From Streptomyces sindenensis (GTDB lineage: Bacteria > Actinomycetota > Actinomycetes > Streptomycetales > Streptomycetaceae): DNA of 64,000 nt. The stretch's first letter is position 1; every line of letters begins with the position of its first letter. Below the pieces are notes generated by a model that saw only the letters and a list, made by a program, of their open reading frames with translations, did not search any database and was not told where the DNA came from. Positions 1 through 7,975 of the stretch are shown piece by piece. The stretch is from assembly GCF_014649035.1 (NCBI RefSeq), contig NZ_BMSG01000029.1:1-64000 (forward strand), given 5' to 3'. A program made the position numbers and the translations under genes.

Positions 1-105
1 GCTTGCCTGCAGCATCATCTGTCTCCGACGGCTTCGGGCGGCATTCTGAAACGATCAGTAAACGAAAACAGCCACCCTGCCCGGTAAACGACCAGCTCAG
101 GAAGT
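1..105 (+). promoter_or_regulatory. CRISPR leader (right end)
   Basis: This stretch precedes the first repeat and has A-rich patches unlike the surrounding GC-rich DNA. The 8-mer GTAAACGA occurs twice (58-65 and 84-91), 26 bp apart. Repeats degenerate at the opposite end of the array, which places the leader here. Leaders carry the array promoter and the signals for spacer integration. The cas1/cas2 genes that usually flank a type I-E leader are not in the window and should be just left of base 1. The length of the full leader cannot be judged. Confidence 0.6.
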
Positions 106-3100
106 GTGGACCCCGCGCCTGCGGGGATGGTCCGTCGACGAACCGGCTCCGGGTGCTCACCGCCATGTGGACCCCGCGCCTGCGGGGATGGTCCGTCTGA
201 GCTTCCGGGCTGGCCGGAGAGAGGGAAGTGGACCCCGCGCCTGCGGGGATGGTCCGGTGAGGAGTGCGACGCCGAGGGCGACGAGGGAGTGGACCCCGCG
301 CCTGCGGGGATGGTCCGCGGGTCAAGAAGCAGTCCGAGCGCGCATCGTGGTGGACCCCGCGCCTGCGGGGATGGTCCGTGCCGGTGCGCCGAGCCGGGCG
401 CCGACCCGTAGTGGACCCCGCGCCTGCGGGGATGGTCCCTACGGGCGGACCTGGCAGGAGTCCGGCATCGCGTGGACCCCGCGCCTGCGGGGATGGTCCA
501 GAGTTCCAGATCCGGGCCACCGACGGGTCGGAGTGGACCCCGCGCCTGCGGGGATGGTCCTCGGCTGGTCCGGCAGCGCGATCACCTGGTCGTGTGGACC
601 CCGCGCCTGCGGGGATGGTCCGGACGGCACCCGCATGGAGTCGGTCCGCCCGGCGTGGACCCCGCGCCTGCGGGGATGGTCCTGCGGCGGGAAGGGCCAC
701 GGCGTCATGGTCCAGGTGGACCCCGCGCCTGCGGGGATGGTCCGGTGTGCGCCTGGTGCGGCGGCCCGATCCAGCAGTGGACCCCGCGCCTGCGGGGATG
801 GTCCGGACGGCCCGCACCTGTCGGTGTTGAGCGCGGTGTGGACCCCGCGCCTGCGGGGATGGTCCGTCGACGATGCTGCGGGCCCGCCTGGACGCGCTGT
901 GGACCCCGCGCCTGCGGGGATGGTCCGGGGCCGAAGCGGTCCCGCTAACGAGGGGAAGCGTGGACCCCGCGCCTGCGGGGATGGTCCGTTTGCGAGCGTT
1001 GCTGCGGGGTCCGAGCGAACGTGGACCCCGCGCCTGCGGGGATGGTCCCTTGGCGTCCCCGACAGCGGCCATCTCAGGCTCGTGGACCCCGCGCCTGCGG
1101 GGATGGTCCGACCAGTGGGAGGCCGGTCACGACGCTGACGGCGTGGACCCCGCGCCTGCGGGGATGGTCCGAAGGAGACGCCGAGCGCGGAGATGAAGAT
1201 GTTGTGGACCCCGCGCCTGCGGGGATGGTCCGTCGGCGGTGGAGGCCTCGGCGGAGATCAAGAAGTGGACCCCGCGCCTGCGGGGATGGTCCCTGATCAC
1301 CGCCTACCAGCAGTAGCCCCCACCCGTGGACCCCGCGCCTGCGGGGATGGTCCGTCGATCTGGCGCAGCCTGGGTCTCAAGCCCGGGTGGACCCCGCGCC
1401 TGCGGGGATGGTCCGTTGCCGATCTGTCCGTCATCACCGGCACGGACGTGGACCCCGCGCCTGCGGGGATGGTCCGATGGACGGCCTGTCCGATCTGCTG
1501 AACTGGATGTGGACCCCGCGCCTGCGGGGATGGTCCCGCAGAGCGAGGACAGCGGGGAGCCGCCATGGTGTGGACCCCGCGCCTGCGGGGATGGTCCGCG
1601 GTCCGTGAGGGCCGCTCACAGCGTCAGATCGTGGACCCCGCGCCTGCGGGGATGGTCCCGATCGTGGAGGCCGGTGACGACGCGACCCGAGGTGGACCCC
1701 GCGCCTGCGGGGATGGTCCGGGTTTGTAATCATGACGGATCACGAGGGGGAGGTGGACCCCGCGCCTGCGGGGATGGTCCGAGACGACGCCCGTCGCCCC
1801 GTCGGCGTCCACCGTGGACCCCGCGCCTGCGGGGATGGTCCGCGTCGTCCACACCCCCGGACCGGTAGCACGGTGTGGACCCCGCGCCTGCGGGGATGGT
1901 CCGGCGGAGAAAGCGGCCCAGGCCGCCGCCGAGACGTGGACCCCGCGCCTGCGGGGATGGTCCCCTGTCCCGGGTGCGCGCACGCAAGGCACGCACGTGG
2001 ACCCCGCGCCTGCGGGGATGGTCCGCGACTCGCCGAGCGCTTCCGACCTCTCCCGCTGTGGACCCCGCGCCTGCGGGGATGGTCCGGTGGAGGTCTCGGC
2101 CACCGCCGACACCCCGAGGTGTGGACCCCGCGCCTGCGGGGATGGTCCCCCCGCGTCCGCCGGCGCACCGGGAGCCGTGGCGTGGACCCCGCGCCTGCGG
2201 GGATGGTCCTCCGCGGCTGCCCCGGCCGCGCCGAAGGCAACGGTGGACCCCGCGCCTGCGGGGATGGTCCGGCCCCCGGCGTCTCCAAGGCGGTTAAGGC
2301 CCTGTGGACCCCGCGCCTGCGGGGATGGTCCGTCCTCGCGGAATCCGGGATGTACGGGGTGCTCGTGGACCCCGCGCCTGCGGGGATGGTCCCCGGGTGT
2401 CCGGCATCAGCGCGTGCCGTGGGTGGTGGACCCCGCGCCTGCGGGGATGGTCCGACAGCGATCCTCGCGTTCGAGGACAGGCCGGAGTGGACCCCGCGCC
2501 TGCGGGGATGGTCCGTCGGCGCCCTTGCCGGCAGACCCCATGACGTTGTGGACCCCGCGCCTGCGGGGATGGTCCGGCGCGCGACATCGTCATCGACCTC
2601 GACCTCATGTGGACCCCGCGCCTGCGGGGATGGTCCGAAGCCCCCCACCTATAGTTGCTGGTGAGAGGCGTGGACCCCGCGCCTGCGGGGATGGTCCGGC
2701 TCGGGTTCGGGCCCGCGTCCCCGGCGGTGGGTGGACCCCGCGCCTGCGGGGATGGTCCCGTCCGTGACGACCACGGGGAGCCCCAGGCGGTGTGGACCCC
2801 GCGCCTGCGGGGATGGTCCGCGCCTGCTGTATCCGGGCGTTCATCTCGTCGCGTGGACCCCGCGCCTGCGGGGATGGTCCGCCCTGATCAGCGACGAGCA
2901 CCCGGCCGACCGAGTGGACCCCGCGCCTGCGGGGATGGTCCCGGCTACCAGTTCTTCACCGACTGACCAGGGGCGTGGACCCCGCGCCTGCGGGGATGGT
3001 CCGGCGAGGTCGCGAACCTGAACATCCGGGTGAACGTGGACCCCGCGCCTGCGGGGATGGTCCGGCGGACGAGGACGAGACCGCCCGGGTCCTGGAGTGG

Positions 3101-4099
3101 ACCCCGCGCCTGCGGGGATGGTCCGCGACGCGCCACAGCTCTCGACGCCCGTTTGGCGTGGACCCCGCGCCTGCGGGGATGGTCCGGCTCTTGAGGAGCT
3201 GGGCGGTCTGCTCGATGGGTGGACCCCGCGCCTGCGGGGATGGTCCGACCAAGCAGGTATCACCGGTCACCACGCCGAAGTGGACCCCACGCCTGCGGGG
3301 ATGGTCCGCATTGGGACACGATCGTGAACGCCACGCGGAGGTGGACCCCGCGCCTGCGGGGATGGTCCGATGGCCCGGGAGATCCTGGACGTGGTGGCCC
3401 GGTGGACCCCGCGCCTGCGGGGATGGTCCGGAGGCGTGCTCCATGGCCTCCCCGCTGGCCGAGTGGACCCCGCGCCTGCGGGGATGGTCCGCGATCCTGC
3501 GGGCACTCGAGGAGGGCGAAGCCGTGGACCCCGCGCCTACGGGGATGGTCCGGGGATCAAGCCGCCGATCGACGCCGGGGCGACGTGGACCCCGCGCCTG
3601 CGGGGATGGTCCGGCGAGCAGGGCGACCGCGCGCCGACCCCGGACGTGGACCCCGCGCCTGCGGGGATGGTCCCATCTGGGACGGCCAGGCCAAGGCCCT
3701 CAACCTGTGGACCCCGCGCCTGCGGGGATGGTCCGACGGGCTGCCGCCTCCTGGACGACCTGGAGGCGTGGACCCCGCGCCTGCGGGGATTGTCCGGCCG
3801 CCACGTCCACAGGCACGAGCGTGGCCGGGTGGACCCCGCGCCTGCGGGGATGGTCCCGTATGCCGCAGAACGTGGAAGCCGTCCTCGCGGTGGACCCCGC
3901 GCCTGCGGGGATGGTCCGAGGGCGGCCAGTTCCAGGTCCGTCCGGGCCTCGTGGACCCCGCGCCTGCGGGGATGGTCCGAGGATCGGGATCACGGCGTGC
4001 ATTCCTACGCCGTGGACCCGGCGCTCGCCGGGATGGCCGGGCAGCGTCGTCGTCGTGCCCTGCCAGACGATGTCGACCCCGCGCTCGCGGGGATGGTCC
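106..4099 (+). CRISPR. Type I-E-like CRISPR array, 66 repeats / 65 spacers
   Basis: A 28-bp repeat beginning GTGGACCCC and ending GGATGGTCC recurs every 61 bp: 33 copies starting at 106 through 2058, 32 copies starting at 2121 through 4012, and a last copy at 4072-4099. Spacers are 33 nt, except one of 35 nt (2086-2120) and the last of 32 nt. Each repeat can fold through CCCCGC/GCGGGG, the stem cut by Cas6e in type I-E systems. Point variants occur at 3280 (G10A), 3524 (G16A) and 3768 (G24T); the repeats at 4012 and 4072 are strongly diverged, marking the leader-distal end. No two spacers looked identical by eye. No cas gene lies in the window, so the subtype rests on repeat sequence, repeat length and spacer length. 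Open frames running through the array are artefacts of the repeat. Confidence 0.97.
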
Positions 4100-4430
4100 G
4101 TGCGCCGGAAGGCTCCGCGAGTATGTCCGGAGTGATTCCGCACGGCGGGAACTGCCCCGCCTTCACCCGTGCGCGACCGCGGACGATGCGAGCCCCCGGC
4201 GTATCCACCAGAGGTCCTGTCCGGTGATACATGGGGCGGTGGAGATGCTCGCGAGGCGTAGAGGGAGTCCCCCCGCCGGGAGGTGCGCAGTACCCGCCCA
4301 GCGGCGCCGGGTCGGCCGCGAGCGCCTCCTCCGGAGTTCGCTCGCCTCGACGGTCGCGGGGTGGCTGAGATGAATGTTGGTGACATATCATGTGTATGTA
4401 TATCGTGGACTATGGCGAAGGGTGGCCGGT
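4100..4430. other. Non-coding stretch between array end and vapB
   Basis: I see no convincing gene or further repeat in 4100-4373. The last ~60 bp (about 4372-4410) are AT-rich compared with everything around them and probably carry the vapBC promoter and the RHH antitoxin operator. No clean palindrome could be assigned. Confidence 0.4.
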
Positions 4431-4664
4431 ATGTCTGTGACCCAGGTCGATCTCGATGACGAGGCGTTGGCCGAGGCCATGCGGCTCATGGGCACCTCGA
4501 CGAAGAAGGAGACGGTAAACGGCGCCTTGCGGGACTACGTGGCGCGGATCAAGCGACTGGAGGCTGCCGAGAAGTTGGCCGCGCGTGGTGAGAAGGGCGA
4601 GTTCGAGGCTGCTGCTGCGGCCCATGCGGCTGCGAAGCGCGCCCGGCGGGCGGCCTTCGAGTGA
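4431..4664 (+). CDS. vapB: VapB-type antitoxin (ribbon-helix-helix)
   Basis: This 77-residue protein is the DNA-binding antitoxin of a type II toxin-antitoxin pair. Residues 1-40 (beta strand SVTQVDLD, then helix-turn-helix ending TKKETVNGALRDYV) match the VapB ribbon-helix-helix fold, and the charged, Ala/Glu/Lys-rich C-terminus is the usual toxin-binding tail. The ATG at 4431 is chosen because it is preceded by GAAGGGTGG and gives a standard VapB length; an in-frame extension to 4374 would start inside the AT-rich promoter. The stop overlaps the vapC start by 4 bp, so the two are translationally coupled. The pair probably autoregulates, as in the family. Confidence 0.85.
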   Translation: MSVTQVDLDDEALAEAMRLMGTSTKKETVNGALRDYVARIKRLEAAEKLAARGEKGEFEAAAAAHAAAKRARRAAFE

Positions 4665-5068
4665 TCACGTACCTCCTCGACACGTCCGCTCTCTGGCATC
4701 TCTTCCGGACGCCCGGGGCGTTGCGGCCCTGGGAGGGGCACATCGCTGCCGGCGTGTTCCGCATCTGCGAGCCCACGAGGACGGAGTTTCTCTATTCGGC
4801 CACAGGTCCGGCTCACCGGGACGAGTTGGCCGAAGAGCTGGATGATCTCTGCTATCTCTCGCCGGTCCCCAAGGGTGCGTGGCGCTGGGTCGAGACCGCA
4901 CAGTACAAGCTCACCCAGCGAGCACAGCACCGTGCCGCCGGCGCCATCGATCTTCTGGTGTGTGCGACAGCGGTCCACCATGGTCATACGGTGCTTCACG
5001 TGGACAACGACTTCACCGCCGTGGCGGCGGTCCTCAAGGAAGTGCAGCAGCGAGACGTGCGCGTCTGA
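4661..5068 (+). CDS. vapC: VapC-type PIN-domain ribonuclease toxin
   Basis: This 135-residue single PIN domain is the expected size for VapC. The four acidic residues that bind catalytic Mg2+/Mn2+ can be picked out: D7 (in LLDTSAL), E42, D97 (in AIDLLVCATA) and D115 (in HVDND). VapC toxins cut tRNA or rRNA and arrest growth until VapB binds them. The GTG start overlaps the vapB stop as GTGA. The gene looks intact. It sits next to the distal end of the CRISPR array, an accessory position, but nothing in the sequence shows that the two systems interact. Confidence 0.87.
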   Translation: MITYLLDTSALWHLFRTPGALRPWEGHIAAGVFRICEPTRTEFLYSATGPAHRDELAEELDDLCYLSPVPKGAWRWVETAQYKLTQRAQHRAAGAIDLLVCATAVHHGHTVLHVDNDFTAVAAVLKEVQQRDVRV

Positions 5069-5203
5069 TTCTTCGCCGGAACCTGACGGGAGCTGCTGCC
5101 TCTGGCCGCCCGCATAGCTGGGCGAATCCATGCACGGCTTGTACGCATGGGCTGCTCCAGGCCCCGTTCGGCCACCCGGGAGGGCCCCTGGCTACCATCC
5201 CCT

Positions 5204-6469
5204 GTGACCGAATCAGCCGAACCGCGTGCACGACGCACCCATATACTCGCCGACCTCACGCCCCTGCGGACCTCGCCCGACTACCGGCGGCTCTGGTTCG
5301 GGAACACCGTTTCCTGGATCGGGCAGGGCATGACGGCCCTCGCGGTCTCGCTCCAGGTCTACGACATCACCGGGTCCGCGTTCTCCGTCGGGCTCATCGG
5401 GTTCTGCTCGCTGGTGCCGCTCGTCGTCTTCGGGCTCTACGGCGGGGCCGTCGCCGACACCGTCGACCGGCGCAGGCTCGGGCTGTTCAGTGCCGCCGGG
5501 TCGTTCGGGCTCTCCCTCGTCCTGGTGGCGGCGGCCGTCGTCGGCATCGAGCACGTCGGGCTGCTGTATGCGATCGTGGCCCTCCAGGCCGTCTGCTTCG
5601 CCCTCAACGCCCCGGCCCGCTCCTCGATGATCGCCCGGCTGCTTCCGGCCGAACAGCTGCCCGCAGCCAACGCGTTGACGACGATGACCGGTACGACGGG
5701 CACGCTCGTGGGCCCGATGCTGGGGGGTCTGATCGTCGGCTGGTGGGGCTACCGGGCCGCGTACACCGTGGACGCCGTCTGCTTCACCGCCTCCCTGTAC
5801 GCGATGTGGCGCCTGCCCTCGATGCTGCCCGACCGCAAGGGCGGCGAGGAGGGCAAGCGGGCCTCCGTCCTGGACGGGCTGCGGTTCCTCGGGACCCGGC
5901 CGAATCTGCGGATGACCTTCTTCACCGACCTGTGCGCCATGGTCCTCGCCCATCCCCGCGCCCTCTTTCCGGCCGTCGCCGTCCTCTGGTACGGGGGTGA
6001 CGCCCGGACCACGGGCCTGCTCGTCGCCGCTCCGGCCCTCGGCGCGCTGCTCGGCGGGGTGTTCTCCGGCTGGCTCGGCCGGATCCGGCGGCACGGACTC
6101 GCGATCCTGCTGGCCGTCGGCTCCTGGGGTGCCGCCATCGCCGTCTTCGGACTCACCCGCAACCTCTGGCTCGGGCTGCTGTTCCTGGCCCTTGCCGGCT
6201 GCGCCGACACCGTCTCCATGGTCTTCCGCAACACGATGCTCCAGGCGGCCGTGCCCGACGAACTGCGCGGCCGCCTCCAGGGCGTCTTCATCGTCGTCGT
6301 CGCGGGCGGGCCCCGGCTCGGCGACTTCCTGGCCGGTTCGGTCGCCGACCTCGCCTCGCCCGCCGTCGCCGTCACCGGCGGCGGCATCCTGTGCGTGGCC
6401 GCCGTGACCCTGCTCGCGCTGAAGTGGCGCGCCTTCGCCCGCTACGACGCCCGCGCCCCACAGCCGTAG
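5204..6469 (+). CDS. MFS transporter, EntS-like exporter
   Basis: A 421-residue major facilitator with about 12 membrane segments. The N-terminal PDYRRLWFGN and the 'VADTVDRRRLG' loop between helices 2 and 3 are typical of the MFS_3/EntS (enterobactin exporter) branch. The substrate cannot be named; siderophore or drug export is the family range. The GTG at 5204 is preferred over an in-frame ATG at 5147: it fits the family N-terminus and has a TACCAT -10-like hexamer just upstream, suggesting a leaderless mRNA. It converges with the SDR gene, leaving only about 20 bp between them. Confidence 0.82.
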   Translation: MTESAEPRARRTHILADLTPLRTSPDYRRLWFGNTVSWIGQGMTALAVSLQVYDITGSAFSVGLIGFCSLVPLVVFGLYGGAVADTVDRRRLGLFSAAGSFGLSLVLVAAAVVGIEHVGLLYAIVALQAVCFALNAPARSSMIARLLPAEQLPAANALTTMTGTTGTLVGPMLGGLIVGWWGYRAAYTVDAVCFTASLYAMWRLPSMLPDRKGGEEGKRASVLDGLRFLGTRPNLRMTFFTDLCAMVLAHPRALFPAVAVLWYGGDARTTGLLVAAPALGALLGGVFSGWLGRIRRHGLAILLAVGSWGAAIAVFGLTRNLWLGLLFLALAGCADTVSMVFRNTMLQAAVPDELRGRLQGVFIVVVAGGPRLGDFLAGSVADLASPAVAVTGGGILCVAAVTLLALKWRAFARYDARAPQP

Positions 6470-6490
6470 CGGGGGCGGGGGAAGGAACCG

Positions 6491-7231
6491 TCAGGCTGTG
6501 TAACCGCCGTCCACCGCCAGGGTGGTCCCGGTGATCCACTGGGCCTCCGGGCTCGCCAGGAAGGCCACCGCGTTCGCGACGTCCACGTCGGCCCCCATGA
6601 CCTTTGCCGCCGTCCTCAGGCGCTCCGCCTCGGCCACGTCCGTACCCGCCGGATTCATGTCGGTCACCGTGGGCCCGGGGTCCACGATGTTCGCGGTGAT
6701 GCCCCTGGGCGCCACGTCGTGCGCCAGGCCCTTGGTGAAGCCGACCAGCGCCGACTTGCTCATCGCGTACAACGTCACGTTCGGCACGGGTACGCGGGTG
6801 GCCCAGCAGCTCCCGACGCTGATGACCCGTCCGCCGTGTCCCATGTGGGGGAGGGCGGCCTGGGTCGCGAGGTAGACGGCCCGCACATGAACGGCGAGCG
6901 TGCGGTCGATCTCGGCCAGGGTCACGTCCTCGACCGGTCCGAAGGGGAAGATCCCGGCGTTGTTCACCAGGATGTCGAGCCGGCCGAACGTGGCCGCGGC
7001 CTTCCCGACGGAATCCACCACGGCCGCCGGGTCCGCACTGTCGGCCCGGACGGCCACCGCCTTGCGGCCCAGCGCCTCGATCGCCGCCACGACTTCCGCC
7101 GCCCTGTCCGCCGCGCTCACATAGGTCAGCGCCACGTCCGCGCCCCCCTCCGCCAGTCGGAGAGCGGTCGCGGCGCCTATGCCGCGGCTTCCTCCGGTCA
7201 CCAACGCCACTCTGCCCGCGAGTTGAGACAT
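6491..7231 (-). CDS. SDR family NAD(P)-dependent oxidoreductase
   Basis: A 246-residue classical short-chain dehydrogenase/reductase. The cofactor loop TGGSRGIG is at residues 12-19, NNAG at 90-93, and the catalytic Ser141, Tyr155 and Lys159 (YAMSK) are present. The C-terminal ITGTTLAVDGGY is also standard. The substrate is unknown. The ATG at 7231 is used because GGAAGG lies 7 bp upstream; the ATG at 7252 has no ribosome site. It diverges from a TetR-family gene across a 105-bp gap containing a large palindrome, so it is the likely target of that repressor. Confidence 0.9.
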   Translation of the reverse strand: MSQLAGRVALVTGGSRGIGAATALRLAEGGADVALTYVSAADRAAEVVAAIEALGRKAVAVRADSADPAAVVDSVGKAAATFGRLDILVNNAGIFPFGPVEDVTLAEIDRTLAVHVRAVYLATQAALPHMGHGGRVISVGSCWATRVPVPNVTLYAMSKSALVGFTKGLAHDVAPRGITANIVDPGPTVTDMNPAGTDVAEAERLRTAAKVMGADVDVANAVAFLASPEAQWITGTTLAVDGGYTA

Positions 7232-7260
7232 CTCGATACCTTCCGCCGCCATGGTGAGCT

Positions 7261-7286
7261 ATTTTTAGATCGAACGATCCAAAAAT
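7261..7286. promoter_or_regulatory. Predicted TetR operator (26-bp near-perfect palindrome)
   Basis: The core GATCGAACGATC is flanked by ATTTTT on the left and AAAAAT on the right. Eleven of 12 arm positions pair; the one arm mismatch is A7267/C7280, around a central AA. It lies between the divergent SDR (start 7231) and TetR (start 7337) genes, where a repressor could block both promoters. Binding by the adjacent TetR protein is inferred. Confidence 0.75.
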
Positions 7287-7336
7287 ACACACCGGGCAGA
7301 CTGAGGTGGCAACAACTCCCGGACGAGAAGGCGGAT

Positions 7337-7957
7337 ATGGCTGAAAGAGGACGACCGCGCGCGTTCGATCGCACGGTGGCGCTGCGGCGTGCGATGGAGG
7401 TGTTCTGGGAACTCGGCTACGAGGGCACGAAGCTCACCGATCTGACCGGCGCCATGAACATCAACTCCGCCAGCCTGTACAACACCTTCGGGTCGAAGGA
7501 GCAGTTGTTCCGCGAGGCCGTGGAGCTCTACGGCAGCACCACGGGCTCGGCGACCGCCCGTGCGCTGCGCGAGGAACCGACGGCCCGGGCCGCCGTCGAA
7601 GCCATGCTCCGCGGCAACATCGACATCTTCGCCGACACGGGCACCCCGACCGGCTGCATGATCGTCCTCGCGGCCGCCAACTGCGCCCACCAGAACAGAG
7701 GTGTCGCCGAGCATCTGGCCGGCCATCGCCGGAGAACGGTCGCCGAGCTGGAAGGCAGACTGGAACGCGCCGTCACCGAAGGCGAGTTGGCACCCGGGAC
7801 GGATGTACGCGCCGTGGCCGGCTTCTACGCGACCATCCTGCACGGGCTCTCGATCGAGGCGCGCGACGGCGTCCCCGTGGAGCGGCTCCGCTCCACCGTG
7901 GACCAGGCCGTCGGCCTCTGGGACACCCTGGTGCGACAGGCGGCCCCGCGACCGTGA
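7337..7957 (+). CDS. TetR/AcrR family transcriptional regulator
   Basis: A 206-residue one-domain repressor. The N-terminal helix-turn-helix spans about residues 10-55 (FDRTVALRRAMEVFWELGY, then NINSASLYNTFGSKEQLF); the remainder is the ligand-binding domain, with Cys residues (GCMIVLAAANC) in its middle. Several TetR regulators of reductases sense electrophiles through cysteines, but that role here is only a guess. It probably represses itself and the divergent SDR through the palindrome at 7261-7286. The ATG start gives the usual short charged N-terminus (AERGRPRAF). Confidence 0.9.
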   Translation: MAERGRPRAFDRTVALRRAMEVFWELGYEGTKLTDLTGAMNINSASLYNTFGSKEQLFREAVELYGSTTGSATARALREEPTARAAVEAMLRGNIDIFADTGTPTGCMIVLAAANCAHQNRGVAEHLAGHRRRTVAELEGRLERAVTEGELAPGTDVRAVAGFYATILHGLSIEARDGVPVERLRSTVDQAVGLWDTLVRQAAPRP

Positions 7958-7975
7958 GCGGGGCCGGAATCGTGC

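Noticed and set aside
106..4099. Self-targeting spacers matching genes in this window.
   Set aside because: No spacer was seen to match the window outside the array, though a by-eye search can miss inexact hits.
3..4373. Many overlapping open frames through the CRISPR array on both strands (such as repeats of RPRACGDGP or TPRLRGWS).
   Set aside because: They arise because the 61-bp period and GC-rich repeat lack stop codons; every frame repeats the same motif and no start or ribosome site is convincing.
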